Shown here: one piece after another, positions 24,670-33,374 of the stretch | Layout: every line of letters starts with the position of its first letter | Numbering within the stretch: the stretch's first letter is position 1 | DNA from: Pilaira anomala | Lineage: Eukaryota; Mucoromycota; Mucoromycetes; Mucorales; Mucoraceae | DNA length: 64,000 bases | Direction: 5' to 3' | Assembly (NCBI GenBank): GCA_025716855.1 | Contig: JAIXMQ010000007.1 | Span: 1-64,000, forward strand | Program-made: the position numbers and the translations under genes | The notes under the pieces: model-generated | What the model was told of the DNA's origin: nothing | The model's database searches: none | What the model saw: only the letters and a program-made list of their open reading frames with translations

Positions 24670-24827
24670 TACGTTGTATCGTCTTCGTTTCCTAGTACAG
24701 GTCCTTTTGGACAAAACCAATCTTTTTTATTTGTAAAAGAGTCGCTTAATAATAAATATTCTACGTTTCGTTGAATACGATAAATGATTAATCCAGAATA
24801 AGATTTGGTTTGAGAGGGTTTATCCAT
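22621..24827 (-). CDS. NUDIX + two CCCH zinc fingers + W2/eIF5C domain fusion protein
   Basis: Seven exons (24827-24673, 24592-24491, 24422-23881, 23821-23709, about 23653- or 23544-23267, 23214-22929, 22863-22621). Residues 1-130 resemble the Ap4A-hydrolase NUDIX domain ([27 protein letters not shown]), but the NUDIX box ends RETFEATG, with Ala where the second Glu of RExxEE is expected. A poly-Gln stretch follows, then two CCCH fingers: [20 protein letters not shown] and [20 protein letters not shown], each followed by the final His, spacing C-x8-C-x5-C-x3-H. The C-terminal 190 residues form helices ending in an eIF5/eIF2B-epsilon-type W2 domain ([20 protein letters not shown] ... [14 protein letters not shown]). 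A role in mRNA binding and translation or decay is inferred. Exon 5 is not in phase from its best acceptor (see findings). Confidence 0.78.
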
Positions 24828-25313
24828 ATGTTTTCTTGAATTTATATTTTTTTTTTCTCTTTTCTATTTTATTTAAAAAAAGTGTTGTTGTTGCTGTTGG
24901 ATTTTTTTGTTTAAAAAAAAAAAAAAAAAAAAAAAAGGTGCGATTTTTTCTTTTTTTTTTGCGAGAAAGAAAAAAAAAAAGATAAAAAAAAAAGGGGAGG
25001 ATCTTAAGAGACAAAACGGTATTTTAAAATAGGATACGTTTTTTTTTTTTTTTTTCTCTCCTTAAATTTTTTTTTGCTTTTTTCATTAATTTATTAAAAC
25101 AATATACAAGTCTTTGAAGTTGCTTAATGTATGAATCCGTTTTTTTGAAGTAAATAGAATTGTATCCTTTCGAAACGGTCGTCAGGAATTTACTTATCGG
25201 GTTATGAATTGCATAATTCAAATCTTTTCCCACGCTGAACAAAGCATCGTATAAGTATCAAACCATTTTGTTTTTACCTTTTTTTTTTTCTTTTTTAAAA
25301 AATCAATAAAAAT
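24828..25313. other. Divergent promoter region, homopolymer-rich
   Basis: Separates the NUDIX-CCCH-W2 gene from HGD. Dominated by T and A runs (for example 24917-24936 and 25040-25055); no gene seen. Short frames here are low-complexity. Confidence 0.5.
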
Positions 25314-26975
25314 ATGACAAACGATTATACTTATCACGAAGGTTTCGGTAACCATTTCTCTTCTGAAGCATTACCTAATGCACTTCCAAAAGGTCAAAAC
25401 ACGCCACAAAAGTGTCCTTATAATCTATACGCCGAGCAATTATCTGGTACCGCGTTTACAGTCCCTAGAACACATAACCAAAGAAGGTAAAAAAAAGAGA
25501 GCAAAAAGAGAGCAAAAATGTGATTTCTATTTTTCTAAAAAAAAATATATATATTAGTTGGCTCTATCGTATTCGTCCTTCGGTTGTCCATACACCTTTT
25601 GTACAAACATCTACTGCTGAATTACTCGTTTCCAAATTTGGTGGTGAAGATGTATTGATTACACCTACACAAATTCGTTGGACCCCATTTGATTTACCTG
25701 GTAAAAATGAAAAGATAAATTTCATTCAAGGGTTAAAGACTTTGGCGGGTGCAGGAGATCCTGCGTGTCGTAGTGGACTTGCTGTGCACATTTATACGGC
25801 TAATACGGATATGGGTAAATCTGCATTTTATAACTCGGATGGTGATTTCTTGATTGGTAAGTAAAAAGAGAGAAAAAAAAAGGCTTGTTGATTACTTGTT
25901 TATAATATTTATGTCTTCTCCTTTTTTTTTTTTATCTAGTTCCTCAACAAGGTACACTTGATATTGTAACTGAGTTTGGTAAGATGAAGGTTGAATCAAA
26001 TGAAATTGCAGTGATTCAAAGAGGTATTAGATTCTCGGTTGCACTTCCTGATGGACAATCGTAAAGTATAGATACAATATTAGATTGTAATAGTTGAAAA
26101 CTAACATTTGTTCAAATAGACGTGGTTATTTACTCGAGGTATTTGGTGCACATTTTGAATTACCAGATCTTGGACCGATTGGAGCTAACGGATTAGCTAA
26201 CCCTCGCGACTTTTTAACTCCACAAGCAAGTTTTGTTGAAGAAAGTGGTGTTGAATGGGAAATAATTACCAAGTTTAATGGAAAGATGTTTAGTGCAAAG
26301 CAAAATCATACGCCTTTTGATGTGGTTGCTTGGCATGGAAATTATGCACCTTACAAATACAATTTAGCTAATTTCTGTGTGATTAATAGTGTTTCTTTTG
26401 ATCATATTGTAAGTCTTTGAACGTGATGTGTTATTATACACGTAAATTGATATATATATATATATTTTTAATGTAGGATCCTTCTATCTTTACTGTATTG
26501 ACAGCTAAATCAGATACACCTGGTGTTGCAGTAGCAGATTTCGTTATTTTCCCTCCTCGTTGGGCAGTGACTGAAAAGACAGTAAGTTTTTTTTTAAAGA
26601 AAAAAAAAAAAAGATGATGATAATAACATCTATTTATAGTTCCGTCCTCCTTATTTCCATCGTAACTGTATGTCGGAATTTATGGGATTGATTCATGGTG
26701 ACTATGATGGAAAGACAGATGGGTTCTTACCCGGTGGTGGATCACTTCATTCTGCCATGACACCTCATGGACCTGACGCAGCTGTATTTGAAGGAGCCTC
26801 CAAAGCAGAATTAAAGCCAGTGTATGTTGGAGCTAATAATCAAGCATTTATGTTTGAAACATGCTTCATGTTATCACTTACACCTTGGGGTTTAAAGGCA
26901 TGTGGTAAAGTTCAAGAGAACTATTATAAAGCATGGGAAAAACTAGATAGTAAATTTACAGGAAAACTTGAATAA
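25314..26975 (+). CDS. HGD: Homogentisate 1,2-dioxygenase
   Basis: Six exons (25314-25486, 25558-25856, 25940-26060, 26120-26408, 26477-26581, 26640-26975), 440 residues, close to the human enzyme (445). N-terminus [19 protein letters not shown] and [14 protein letters not shown] are family signatures. The cupin active site is intact: [16 protein letters not shown] provides the iron-binding His and Glu, and [13 protein letters not shown] the third iron ligand His. The enzyme opens the homogentisate ring to maleylacetoacetate in Phe/Tyr catabolism. No other pathway gene (fumarylacetoacetase, isomerase) is adjacent, so there is no catabolic cluster here. Confidence 0.95.
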
Positions 26976-26985
26976 AATCTTTATT

Positions 26986-27969
26986 TTATTGTTTGGCAGA
27001 TTCAGGTAACCAATCTTGATCGACTATGCCTTCTCTTCTTAAATGACGTACCATGATTTCAAAAGTATCTTCATATATATTAAAATGACCTAAACCCATC
27101 ATTTGATCAGCTAAACCAGTAATGGATTCTACTTTTTGACGTCGATCTGATTCTTCTTGTTCTGTTAAAATCTTTTGTGGTTGTTGTTTGTTTTTATTCT
27201 TTTTATCAAGCATTTTTTGTTTCCAAGCAGGTACTTTTTTAGGTAATGAGTTTGCTAAAGAAGTCAAAGCTTCTTGAACAGTTTGACCTGGCTTTAAATA
27301 CTCGACAAGACTACGATAGACATCTGTTTGAGTTTGAGGGATATTGGATTGACGTTCAGCTTCCTTGAGAGCTTCTTCTCTTTCACGTTTCTCTAAAGCC
27401 TCTTTTGCTTTATTCATATCCTTACGAGAGATACCTTCCATCCATTTATCATGAAATGCTTGTGGATCGACCTTGTTACGAATATAGTTTCCGTTACTGT
27501 CTAAACTACCTTCTTCAAGCTCTTGTGTCATATTAAATGCGGATATTTTACTCTCTTTCTTTTCTCCATTTTCTACGTCGTCTTCGTCTACTTCTTCAAC
27601 GCGATCAAACGAATCAAACTCTTGTCCTTCAATCTCTGTTAACTTTGGCTTTTCTTTGGTTGTGCTAGTGGCTGTACTGGGTTCACCAAACATATCAAAG
27701 TCTTCTGAAGCGACAGGTTTTTCAGCTTCTTTTTTATCTTCCTCGTCTTCACTATCGCTACTAAAGACACCACCACCTACTTCTTCATCTTCACTATCGT
27801 ATACGTCGAAATTAACCGCGCCTCGACGTGCTTTCTTTCCTTCAAGTTCATCTTCATGACTGAACTCAATATCGGTTTCGGAAGGTCGTGCTTTTCCTTT
27901 CTTTTCATAACGTGCACGTTTAGAAGAGGTTGGACTGTCGATATCAAAAGTTCTCTTGGCGTTGGACAT
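26986..27969 (-). CDS. Lin1/CD2BP2-like U5 snRNP-associated protein, GYF domain absent
   Basis: Intronless, 327 residues. Basic N-terminus with KRTFD...SKRARYEKK, acidic middle (DSEDEE, DEDDVEN), then the family core FNMTQELEEGSLDSNGNYIRN followed by DPQAFHDKWMEGI. A second conserved part is SITGLADQMMGLGHFNIYEDT. CD2BP2/Lin1 bind Prp6/Dib1 in the U5 snRNP through a C-terminal GYF domain, but this protein stops at WLPESAKQ directly after the middle helical region. The GYF domain is therefore missing. The stop codon lies 10 bp from the HGD stop codon, so the two transcripts must overlap at their 3' ends. Confidence 0.82.
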   Translation of the reverse strand: MSNAKRTFDIDSPTSSKRARYEKKGKARPSETDIEFSHEDELEGKKARRGAVNFDVYDSEDEEVGGGVFSSDSEDEEDKKEAEKPVASEDFDMFGEPSTATSTTKEKPKLTEIEGQEFDSFDRVEEVDEDDVENGEKKESKISAFNMTQELEEGSLDSNGNYIRNKVDPQAFHDKWMEGISRKDMNKAKEALEKREREEALKEAERQSNIPQTQTDVYRSLVEYLKPGQTVQEALTSLANSLPKKVPAWKQKMLDKKNKNKQQPQKILTEQEESDRRQKVESITGLADQMMGLGHFNIYEDTFEIMVRHLRREGIVDQDWLPESAKQ

Positions 27970-28517
27970 ATGTATGTGTGTCGTTTGTTTGTGTGAGAAA
28001 GAGAGTAGTTAAAAAAAAAAAAAAAAAAAAAAAGTACAATTATCTTTTATCTAACTGTGACCACTTTCGAAATCGAACAACAAAAGAGAATGCATATCAA
28101 GCTTTTAAATGAATTGAGCATTTATTAAAGATATATCTCTTTTAATTATTAAAGATGGTACATTGATAAAAGTTATATTTTTTTTATTGAGAAATGAGTT
28201 TCAGAAACTATAATTAAATGAGATCTTCAAGTGATTGTGATAGCACTAACTTGCTTCTCATCCTTTTAATTCAGAAATAATCCTTATTTTCCGTATTACA
28301 TCTTTTTTTGAAAATGTTCAAAAACTCCAGTTATGTAATCTTTTCAGCTAACATGTTGAATCTTGATTTGGTAAATCATTGAATCAAGAGTGGTATCCTT
28401 GAATCCATTTGGAAAGTCGATATCAATGATCGTCACATTTTGCAAAAAATTTGAAAAACAATGAAATCTGTTTGGCCGAGCTTTTCAAAGAAAAACTATA
28501 GCCGGAAGTTTGTAAAG
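27970..28517. other. Intergenic, no gene seen
   Basis: Promoter of the Lin1-like gene and left flank of the transposon. Contains a poly-A tract at 28011-28033. Nothing else recognised. Confidence 0.5.
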
Positions 28518-28519
28518 TA

Positions 28520-28549
28520 CAGTGCTTACGGTCTCAATTCGCGGATTTT
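28520..28549 (+). repeat. Left terminal inverted repeat, 30 bp
   Basis: Perfect inverted match to 30111-30140. Confidence 0.95.
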
Positions 28550-28686
28550 TAAAAATCAATTCACGTAAAAATAAAAACCAATTCACGCAAAAAAAAAAAA
28601 AACCAATTAGCGGGTTTTTGAAAACCCAATCAGCGGATTTTTGGAGTCAATTCACGTTTTCGTTTTTTTCAAATTTAACTTTTAAC

Positions 28687-30022
28687 ATGAGCAATAGCAT
28701 TTACTTTTTAACTGAAGATGGCAAAGGCGGAATTACTACGGAAGACGGCTCAGAGGCTATGGATTACATCGTTGATGAAGGAAATGAGTTTAGCTTGAAG
28801 AATTTAACAAATTTATTGAAGTATAAAGAGCTGAATCCAACTCCTATTGAGCTTGATCCAGAGGACGAAAACTTGGAAAATAGCATGGCAATTATAAGAG
28901 ATAGAGTAGAGAAGGCAAAAGCTTCTAAGCTGCGTGCAAAAAGTAGCTATGCTACATATACGGACGACCAGAAAACTTTGTTTTTATACAATTGGAAGAT
29001 CAAATTTTTTTCGGCGGCCAAGTCAGCAAGACTAGCTGGTATTTCTGAGAGAACCGCTCAGGGCTGGGCCAAAAGGTTAAAGGAAGAACCCAATTGGAAT
29101 ATATACGAGAAGCAAACAAACAGGTTCAGCCGTCCTCAGAGCCAGCTTCAAGAAGAACAAAAGGAGCATATTATTGAGCTCTACGATGAGAAGCCTTATA
29201 CGACGACCGATGAAGCCATAGAAAGTTTAACCAAGACATTCGAGGGATTTAGTTTAAAGAGAAGCACCGTCAACAGTTTTATTTTGCATGACTGTAACCT
29301 TTCGATGAAAAAACTCACCCGTCAGCCTGTGGATCGAAACGATACTACACGTATTGAAGCCAGGTACGAGTGGGTTTTAAGATGGACCGCAACAGACATG
29401 GACTATTTACAAAACTGTATTTTTATTGATGAATCTGCTTTCGATATTAACATGAGACCTTCATTTGGGAGATCTGCCCGTAATACTCCTGCCATTGCTG
29501 AGACTCCTGTTACTAGAGCAGAATCCCATACCATTCTAGGTGCTGTTTCAACATTCGGTGTTGTTAACATTGATGTCAGAGTGGCTCAAATGAGAAAAAA
29601 AAATAAAGGTTGCAGGAGCCCGTAAAAGAAAAGGTACTAGTACGAAAGCGAATACAAAGACAGGAACAAGAACTGGCCACTATCTTGAGTTTCTTAAGGG
29701 AACTTTAGACCAGCTGGATAGATTTTCGGAATTAAAAGGGTTTTATCTTGTCATGGATAACGCCCCTATTCATACCCATGAAGACATTAACAATTTAGTT
29801 ACAAGCAGAGGGTATAAATGTATCTACTTGCCTCCTTATTCGCCTGAATTGAACCCTATTGAACAGTTTTGGGCTATTGTTAAAAATAGTGTGAAACGTA
29901 GTGAGTTCGATGCTACTGAGGATCTTCATACAAGGATTACTGAGGCATGTAATAATGTTCCTCAAAATACATTAAGAAACTGTATTCAACATTCTGTAAA
30001 CGTTTTTTTAGTGTTTAAATAA
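28687..30022 (+). pseudogene. DD34E transposase, one frameshift
   Basis: The first frame (ATG 28687) encodes about 313 residues with an N-terminal HTH region (FFSAAKSARLAGISERTAQG and a second helical block FEGFSLKRSTVNSFILHD) and the first catalytic Asp in CIFIDESAFD. It hits a stop at 29622-29624. The second frame continues the catalytic domain with the second Asp in YLVMDNAPIH and the Glu in YSPELNPIEQFW. Asp-to-Glu spacing is 34 residues, the DD34E signature. The break maps to a run of nine A at 29595-29603; one base fewer would restore the frame across KVAGARKRKG. All three acidic catalytic residues are present. This is either a very recent inactivating slip, programmed slippage or a sequencing artefact. 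Confidence 0.9.
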
Positions 30023-30110
30023 AGAGCCTGTATAAGTCGAAAGAAAGCTTACGGTAAAAGTGTATCACTGTAACGCGAATTGACTCCAAAAATCCGCTGA
30101 TTGGGTTTTC

Positions 30111-30140
30111 AAAATCCGCGAATTGAGACCGTAAGCACTG
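30111..30140 (-). repeat. Right terminal inverted repeat, 30 bp
   Basis: Perfect inverted match to 28520-28549; followed by the TA target duplicate. Confidence 0.95.
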
Positions 30141-30142
30141 TA

Positions 30143-31045
30143 TTTCAGTTTACACCTTTTTCGGAAAGTGTTCGGACACTTTAGGAAAAAAAATCGGACA
30201 CTTAAAAAAATAAAATCCGGACACTTCACATAAAAATTACGGACAGTTTATTAAACGAGACACCTTATTTAATACATTGGTACTATATTCATAGACATAT
30301 AATAGCAATCTGAGAGGTTCGTGATTGATCACAATAGAAGAAGTAAAGAAAGAAATAAGCAAAACCACCATTTGGCACCGTTAGCACTGTATCAATGTTC
30401 ATTTAGTTCAAACCAGGTGCACCACGTGGAGGTAGAACATTGAGAGGCACCCATTTTTGCAGCTACAAGTAGCTACAGGGAATTTCAACCCTTACACCAC
30501 CAACAAAAGCCATGATTACTAATTTTGCCTCCGTGCTTCCCATCTTCAAACATTCTATGAACCTTTGAGACGCTGCGTAGGTGACGTTCCCACTAGAAGC
30601 TCTTGGCAGAGGATCTTACGAATTAGCTAGACTGTGCCCTATGAATACAAAAAAAAAAAGAACTCCACTTTTTCGCTTGCCTCCGTGCTTCCCATCTTCA
30701 AACATTCTATGAACCTTTGAGACGTTGCGTAGGTGACGTTCCCACTAGAAGCTCTTGGCAGAGGCCTTATGTGCTACTCGGTAGAGTCTTCATTAGTGCA
30801 GCATGTATGTTTTTTTTTCGATAGCATAAAACCTGTTCTTTTTTTTTCCACGTAACCTATCTTTTTTTTTTTTTCTACTCTTTTTTTAAAAATCGACACC
30901 TTTTCTTTACTGTGACACAACCAAAATAAAGATTAACATCAAGTACATGCATGGTTTGCAAAAGCAACTTACATGCTTCTCTTCAATGTCTTCAGTTGAG
31001 CATTTAGATTGAACAAACATTTGAAAAAAGAAAAAGAAGTGATTA
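30143..31045. other. Repeat-rich intergenic DNA
   Basis: No gene. Near 30165-30250 the motif CGGACACTT recurs four times with small variations. At 30380-30394 the sequence ACCGTTAGCACTGTA differs by one base from the right end of the transposon (ACCGTAAGCACTGTA), suggesting a solo end of a related element. An 88-bp duplication is listed separately. Confidence 0.55.
30525..30764 (+). repeat. 88-bp direct duplication
   Basis: 30525-30612 and 30677-30764 (TTGCCTCCGTGCTTCCCATC ... CTCTTGGCAGAGG) differ at one position only (GACGC versus GACGT in the middle). The 64 bp between them are unrelated to the unit. No coding potential recognised. Confidence 0.93.
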
Positions 31046-31047
31046 TA

Positions 31048-31171
31048 CAGTTAGCGCAGTTCTAAAGGGCGGTTTTTTCAAACCAAAGGGCGGTGCAATT
31101 TATACGTATTTGTATTATAAAATGACCGCCCTTTGGTTTGAAAAAACCGCCCTTTAGTAATGCGCTAACTG
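31048..31171. mobile_element. 124-bp MITE-like foldback element
   Basis: Starts CAGTTAGCGCA and ends with its inverted complement; flanked by TA on both sides (31046-31047, 31172-31173). The arms are about 47 bp, differ at only three positions near GCGCAGTTCT / GCGCATTACT, and carry AAAGGGCGG and CAAACCAAAGGGCGGT blocks. The loop is about 30 bp. No coding capacity. TA flanks and the CAGT start point to mobilisation by a Tc1/mariner-type transposase, though the terminal sequence differs from the 28.5-kb element. Confidence 0.9.
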
Positions 31172-31233
31172 TACATCATTATCTCCAGTTCCAATGATTA
31201 TACCAAGAATTCGTGTAACCTTAATAGTGTTTC

Positions 31234-32679
31234 ATGTTATTTACTCTTTGGCATAAAAGGGCTATGGCGTTTCGTATCGATCTTTCTTTTATCTCGCTCC
31301 CACAACTAAATAATATGCATATTTCCAATCTACCAAATGATATTTTGATGACTATTAACTCAAAAATAAATCGAAAAGCCAAGTTCAACTTAGCCTTCAC
31401 CTCAAAATCAATGTATGAAAAGTGTAGACATGTTAAGAATAGCGACGTGTTTGATTTAGTCTTAAAGGAACAACTGGGAAGCTTTTTCCACACTACGGTA
31501 ATTAATGTTAGCATCCATCTGAACATCCACTGTATTGATTACAACGCATTATATACACAATTAAACTGTTTCTACTACTTGACAAGTTTGACAGTAAAGT
31601 TCTCAGATCCAATTACAGCAAAAATTGCCTATTCTTTTCTATCTAGTATTCCAATGCACAATTCATCTCTTAATTTGTTTGTTGAAGACAAGCATAATAA
31701 TGTAGTCATGGATCAAGTAGTCAGCTCTCATAGCAGAAAAGACATTGTTGTAAAAAAGGTTAGCAGTCACAATACATATAGCAGCAATACATACAGCAGA
31801 AAAAAAAGGAGGACCCCTTCGCCAATCAGAGAAGCAATAGAAAGTGTAAAGAAATTGAAAACACTGTATTTTGAACACCAAGAAGAAAAAAATGGCCGTG
31901 CTGAAAGTGAAGTAATTCCTGCCCCCTTAACCAATATAATAGACAAGAAGATGTACCAATTAAGCAATATGAATAGTGATATGCTATTGAAAGAAGTACA
32001 AAGTAAACGAGACGCAGAAGATAATATCAAAAACATCATATCACCCAAGTTACTGGAAACAGTTATTGTTTTTCAGAAAAACTGGATATTTGCAACACAG
32101 TTTGAAGCCTATTACAGAAACAACTCATACATTGACGAATCTGCCATGACAACTATGATGGACAAGTATCCAGTCAACCTTGTCGCCAAGATAAAAAACA
32201 AGACGGAGAAAGGAAAGTCCTGGTTTGAGTTATCGATCTTTTGGGGTAAGTTTGAAATGCTGTTGACTGGTGGAATATGTGGCAGTAAGATGTCGAATGA
32301 TGTTGTGCCCTTTTTGGGATCAAACGTGCCGCTGAAGGAATTAGTTGACGGTGACTCTTTTACAAGTGAGAACATATATGTAAATTGCCATGATAATGGG
32401 GTGAAAGCACATTTTCAAGTAAGAAGTCTAAGAAACTGGACAAAACTGTCATCGTCATTCGAATGGGCCTGCATTAGTAGTCGATTCCACAGAAAAGGCT
32501 TTACCACTGTAGATCCCCTTAATATCAGAAATAGTACCCCGTTGGTGACCACACATACTGTAATGCTTGCATATTTTCTGATGAACTTGTCTAAGTCCCC
32601 CGGAAAAGAATCGGCATTCTTCTCTTTCATGCGGGCATCTTCCACTCATCATTTCAAGAATATGACTCCAAGGATATAA
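31234..32679 (+). CDS. F-box-like protein, intronless
   Basis: One 481-codon frame; in-frame Met codons at 31234, 31264 and 31315 are all possible starts. The N-terminus ISNLPNDILMTINSKI...KFNLAFTSKSMYEKC matches the F-box pattern (LPxxIL ... NL..TSK). The rest has no leucine-rich or WD repeats that I can recognise. It contains a basic patch SRKKRRTPSPIREAIESVKK (about residues 189-208) that could be a nuclear localisation signal, and a Trp/aromatic-rich C-terminal half. F-box proteins select substrates for SCF ubiquitin ligases. Lack of introns in a region where genes have many, between two MITEs, suggests a lineage-specific or retro-copied family member. Function unproved. Confidence 0.6.
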   Translation: MLFTLWHKRAMAFRIDLSFISLPQLNNMHISNLPNDILMTINSKINRKAKFNLAFTSKSMYEKCRHVKNSDVFDLVLKEQLGSFFHTTVINVSIHLNIHCIDYNALYTQLNCFYYLTSLTVKFSDPITAKIAYSFLSSIPMHNSSLNLFVEDKHNNVVMDQVVSSHSRKDIVVKKVSSHNTYSSNTYSRKKRRTPSPIREAIESVKKLKTLYFEHQEEKNGRAESEVIPAPLTNIIDKKMYQLSNMNSDMLLKEVQSKRDAEDNIKNIISPKLLETVIVFQKNWIFATQFEAYYRNNSYIDESAMTTMMDKYPVNLVAKIKNKTEKGKSWFELSIFWGKFEMLLTGGICGSKMSNDVVPFLGSNVPLKELVDGDSFTSENIYVNCHDNGVKAHFQVRSLRNWTKLSSSFEWACISSRFHRKGFTTVDPLNIRNSTPLVTTHTVMLAYFLMNLSKSPGKESAFFSFMRASSTHHFKNMTPRI

Positions 32680-33016
32680 TTAAGAGCGCAAATTCTTTAA
32701 TAACTACAATGGAACCACCAAAAAGAACTCAAACCTCGTATTCTGCTAATACTGGGTTATACTTTTCTTCCAAGATACCATCAATTTACAGGAATAGACC
32801 AAAAACATCTTCTCAAACCTTCTTGAAATGTCAAGTCCTTTCTAAATCTTTTGTTTTCAGAGGTTTCCATGTTCAATCGCTGTTGAGGAGTGTTTGCGTT
32901 TAAGGTGCTTTTTTAAAAGACTGAGACCATTTTGACATTGATTGAGTTACAAAGAGCACAGTCAAAACAATTATCTTTGTCTCCTCTCATTATGAACTTC
33001 ATTGTGACAAAAAATA
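32680..33016. other. Intergenic, no gene seen
   Basis: 3' flank of the F-box-like gene. A 64-codon frame at 32709-32903 has no supporting features. Confidence 0.4.
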
Positions 33017-33374
33017 GTGGGTTTCATTTCTAGTCGTCCCACTTTTGGGACGAATTATTTTTAATTTTGACCAATAAAATTGCTCTCCCATTTTAACTCA
33101 ATTCGACCCATTTTTCGTGGGACGACCGGTGGGAGGAATTCTTATCTTTTTTGTTTAAATTTTTATTTAACACTACTACATCACTTGAAATGACTAGAAG
33201 CCCCAAACAGCTTCTGAGAGAAAAGCTTGAATCTCGCGTACATATAAAATTCAATAATTTATTTTATTTGTAAAAATGGGATGAATGGGTTTCATTTCTA
33301 ATGAGTGGGAGAGTAATTTAATTGGCTGATGTTAAATTCATCCCAACAGTGGGACGACTAGAAATGAAACCCAC
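33017..33374. mobile_element. 358-bp MITE-like element with about 75-bp terminal inverted repeats
   Basis: Starts GTGGGTTTCATTTCTAGTCG and ends with the inverted complement; flanked by TA (33015-33016, 33375-33376). The outer 26 bp are nearly perfect and the similarity continues imperfectly to about 75 bp (CTCCCAT / GTGGGAG). A third internal GGGTTTCATTTCTA copy lies near 33288 and GTGGGACGACC near 33118. No protein is encoded. Confidence 0.85.

Larger units (their letters stand above)
28520..30140 (+). mobile_element. IS630/Tc1-mariner DNA transposon, 1,621 bp, nearly intact
   Basis: Bounded by TA dinucleotides (28518-28519 and 30141-30142), the expected target duplication. The first and last 30 bp are a perfect inverted repeat starting CAGTGCTTACGGTCTCAATT. 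A second inverted pair, GAAAACCCAATCAGCGGATT and its continuation, lies directly inside the right end (30073-30110) but about 68 bp further in on the left (28618-28656). That left spacer holds CAATTCACG/T-A-rich repeats. The element encodes one transposase, broken by a single frameshift. Perfect terminal repeats suggest recent insertion. Confidence 0.93.

Noticed and set aside
24820..25242. Minus-strand ORFs between the NUDIX-CCCH-W2 gene and HGD
   Set aside because: Mostly poly-Lys/Phe from A/T runs in a divergent promoter.
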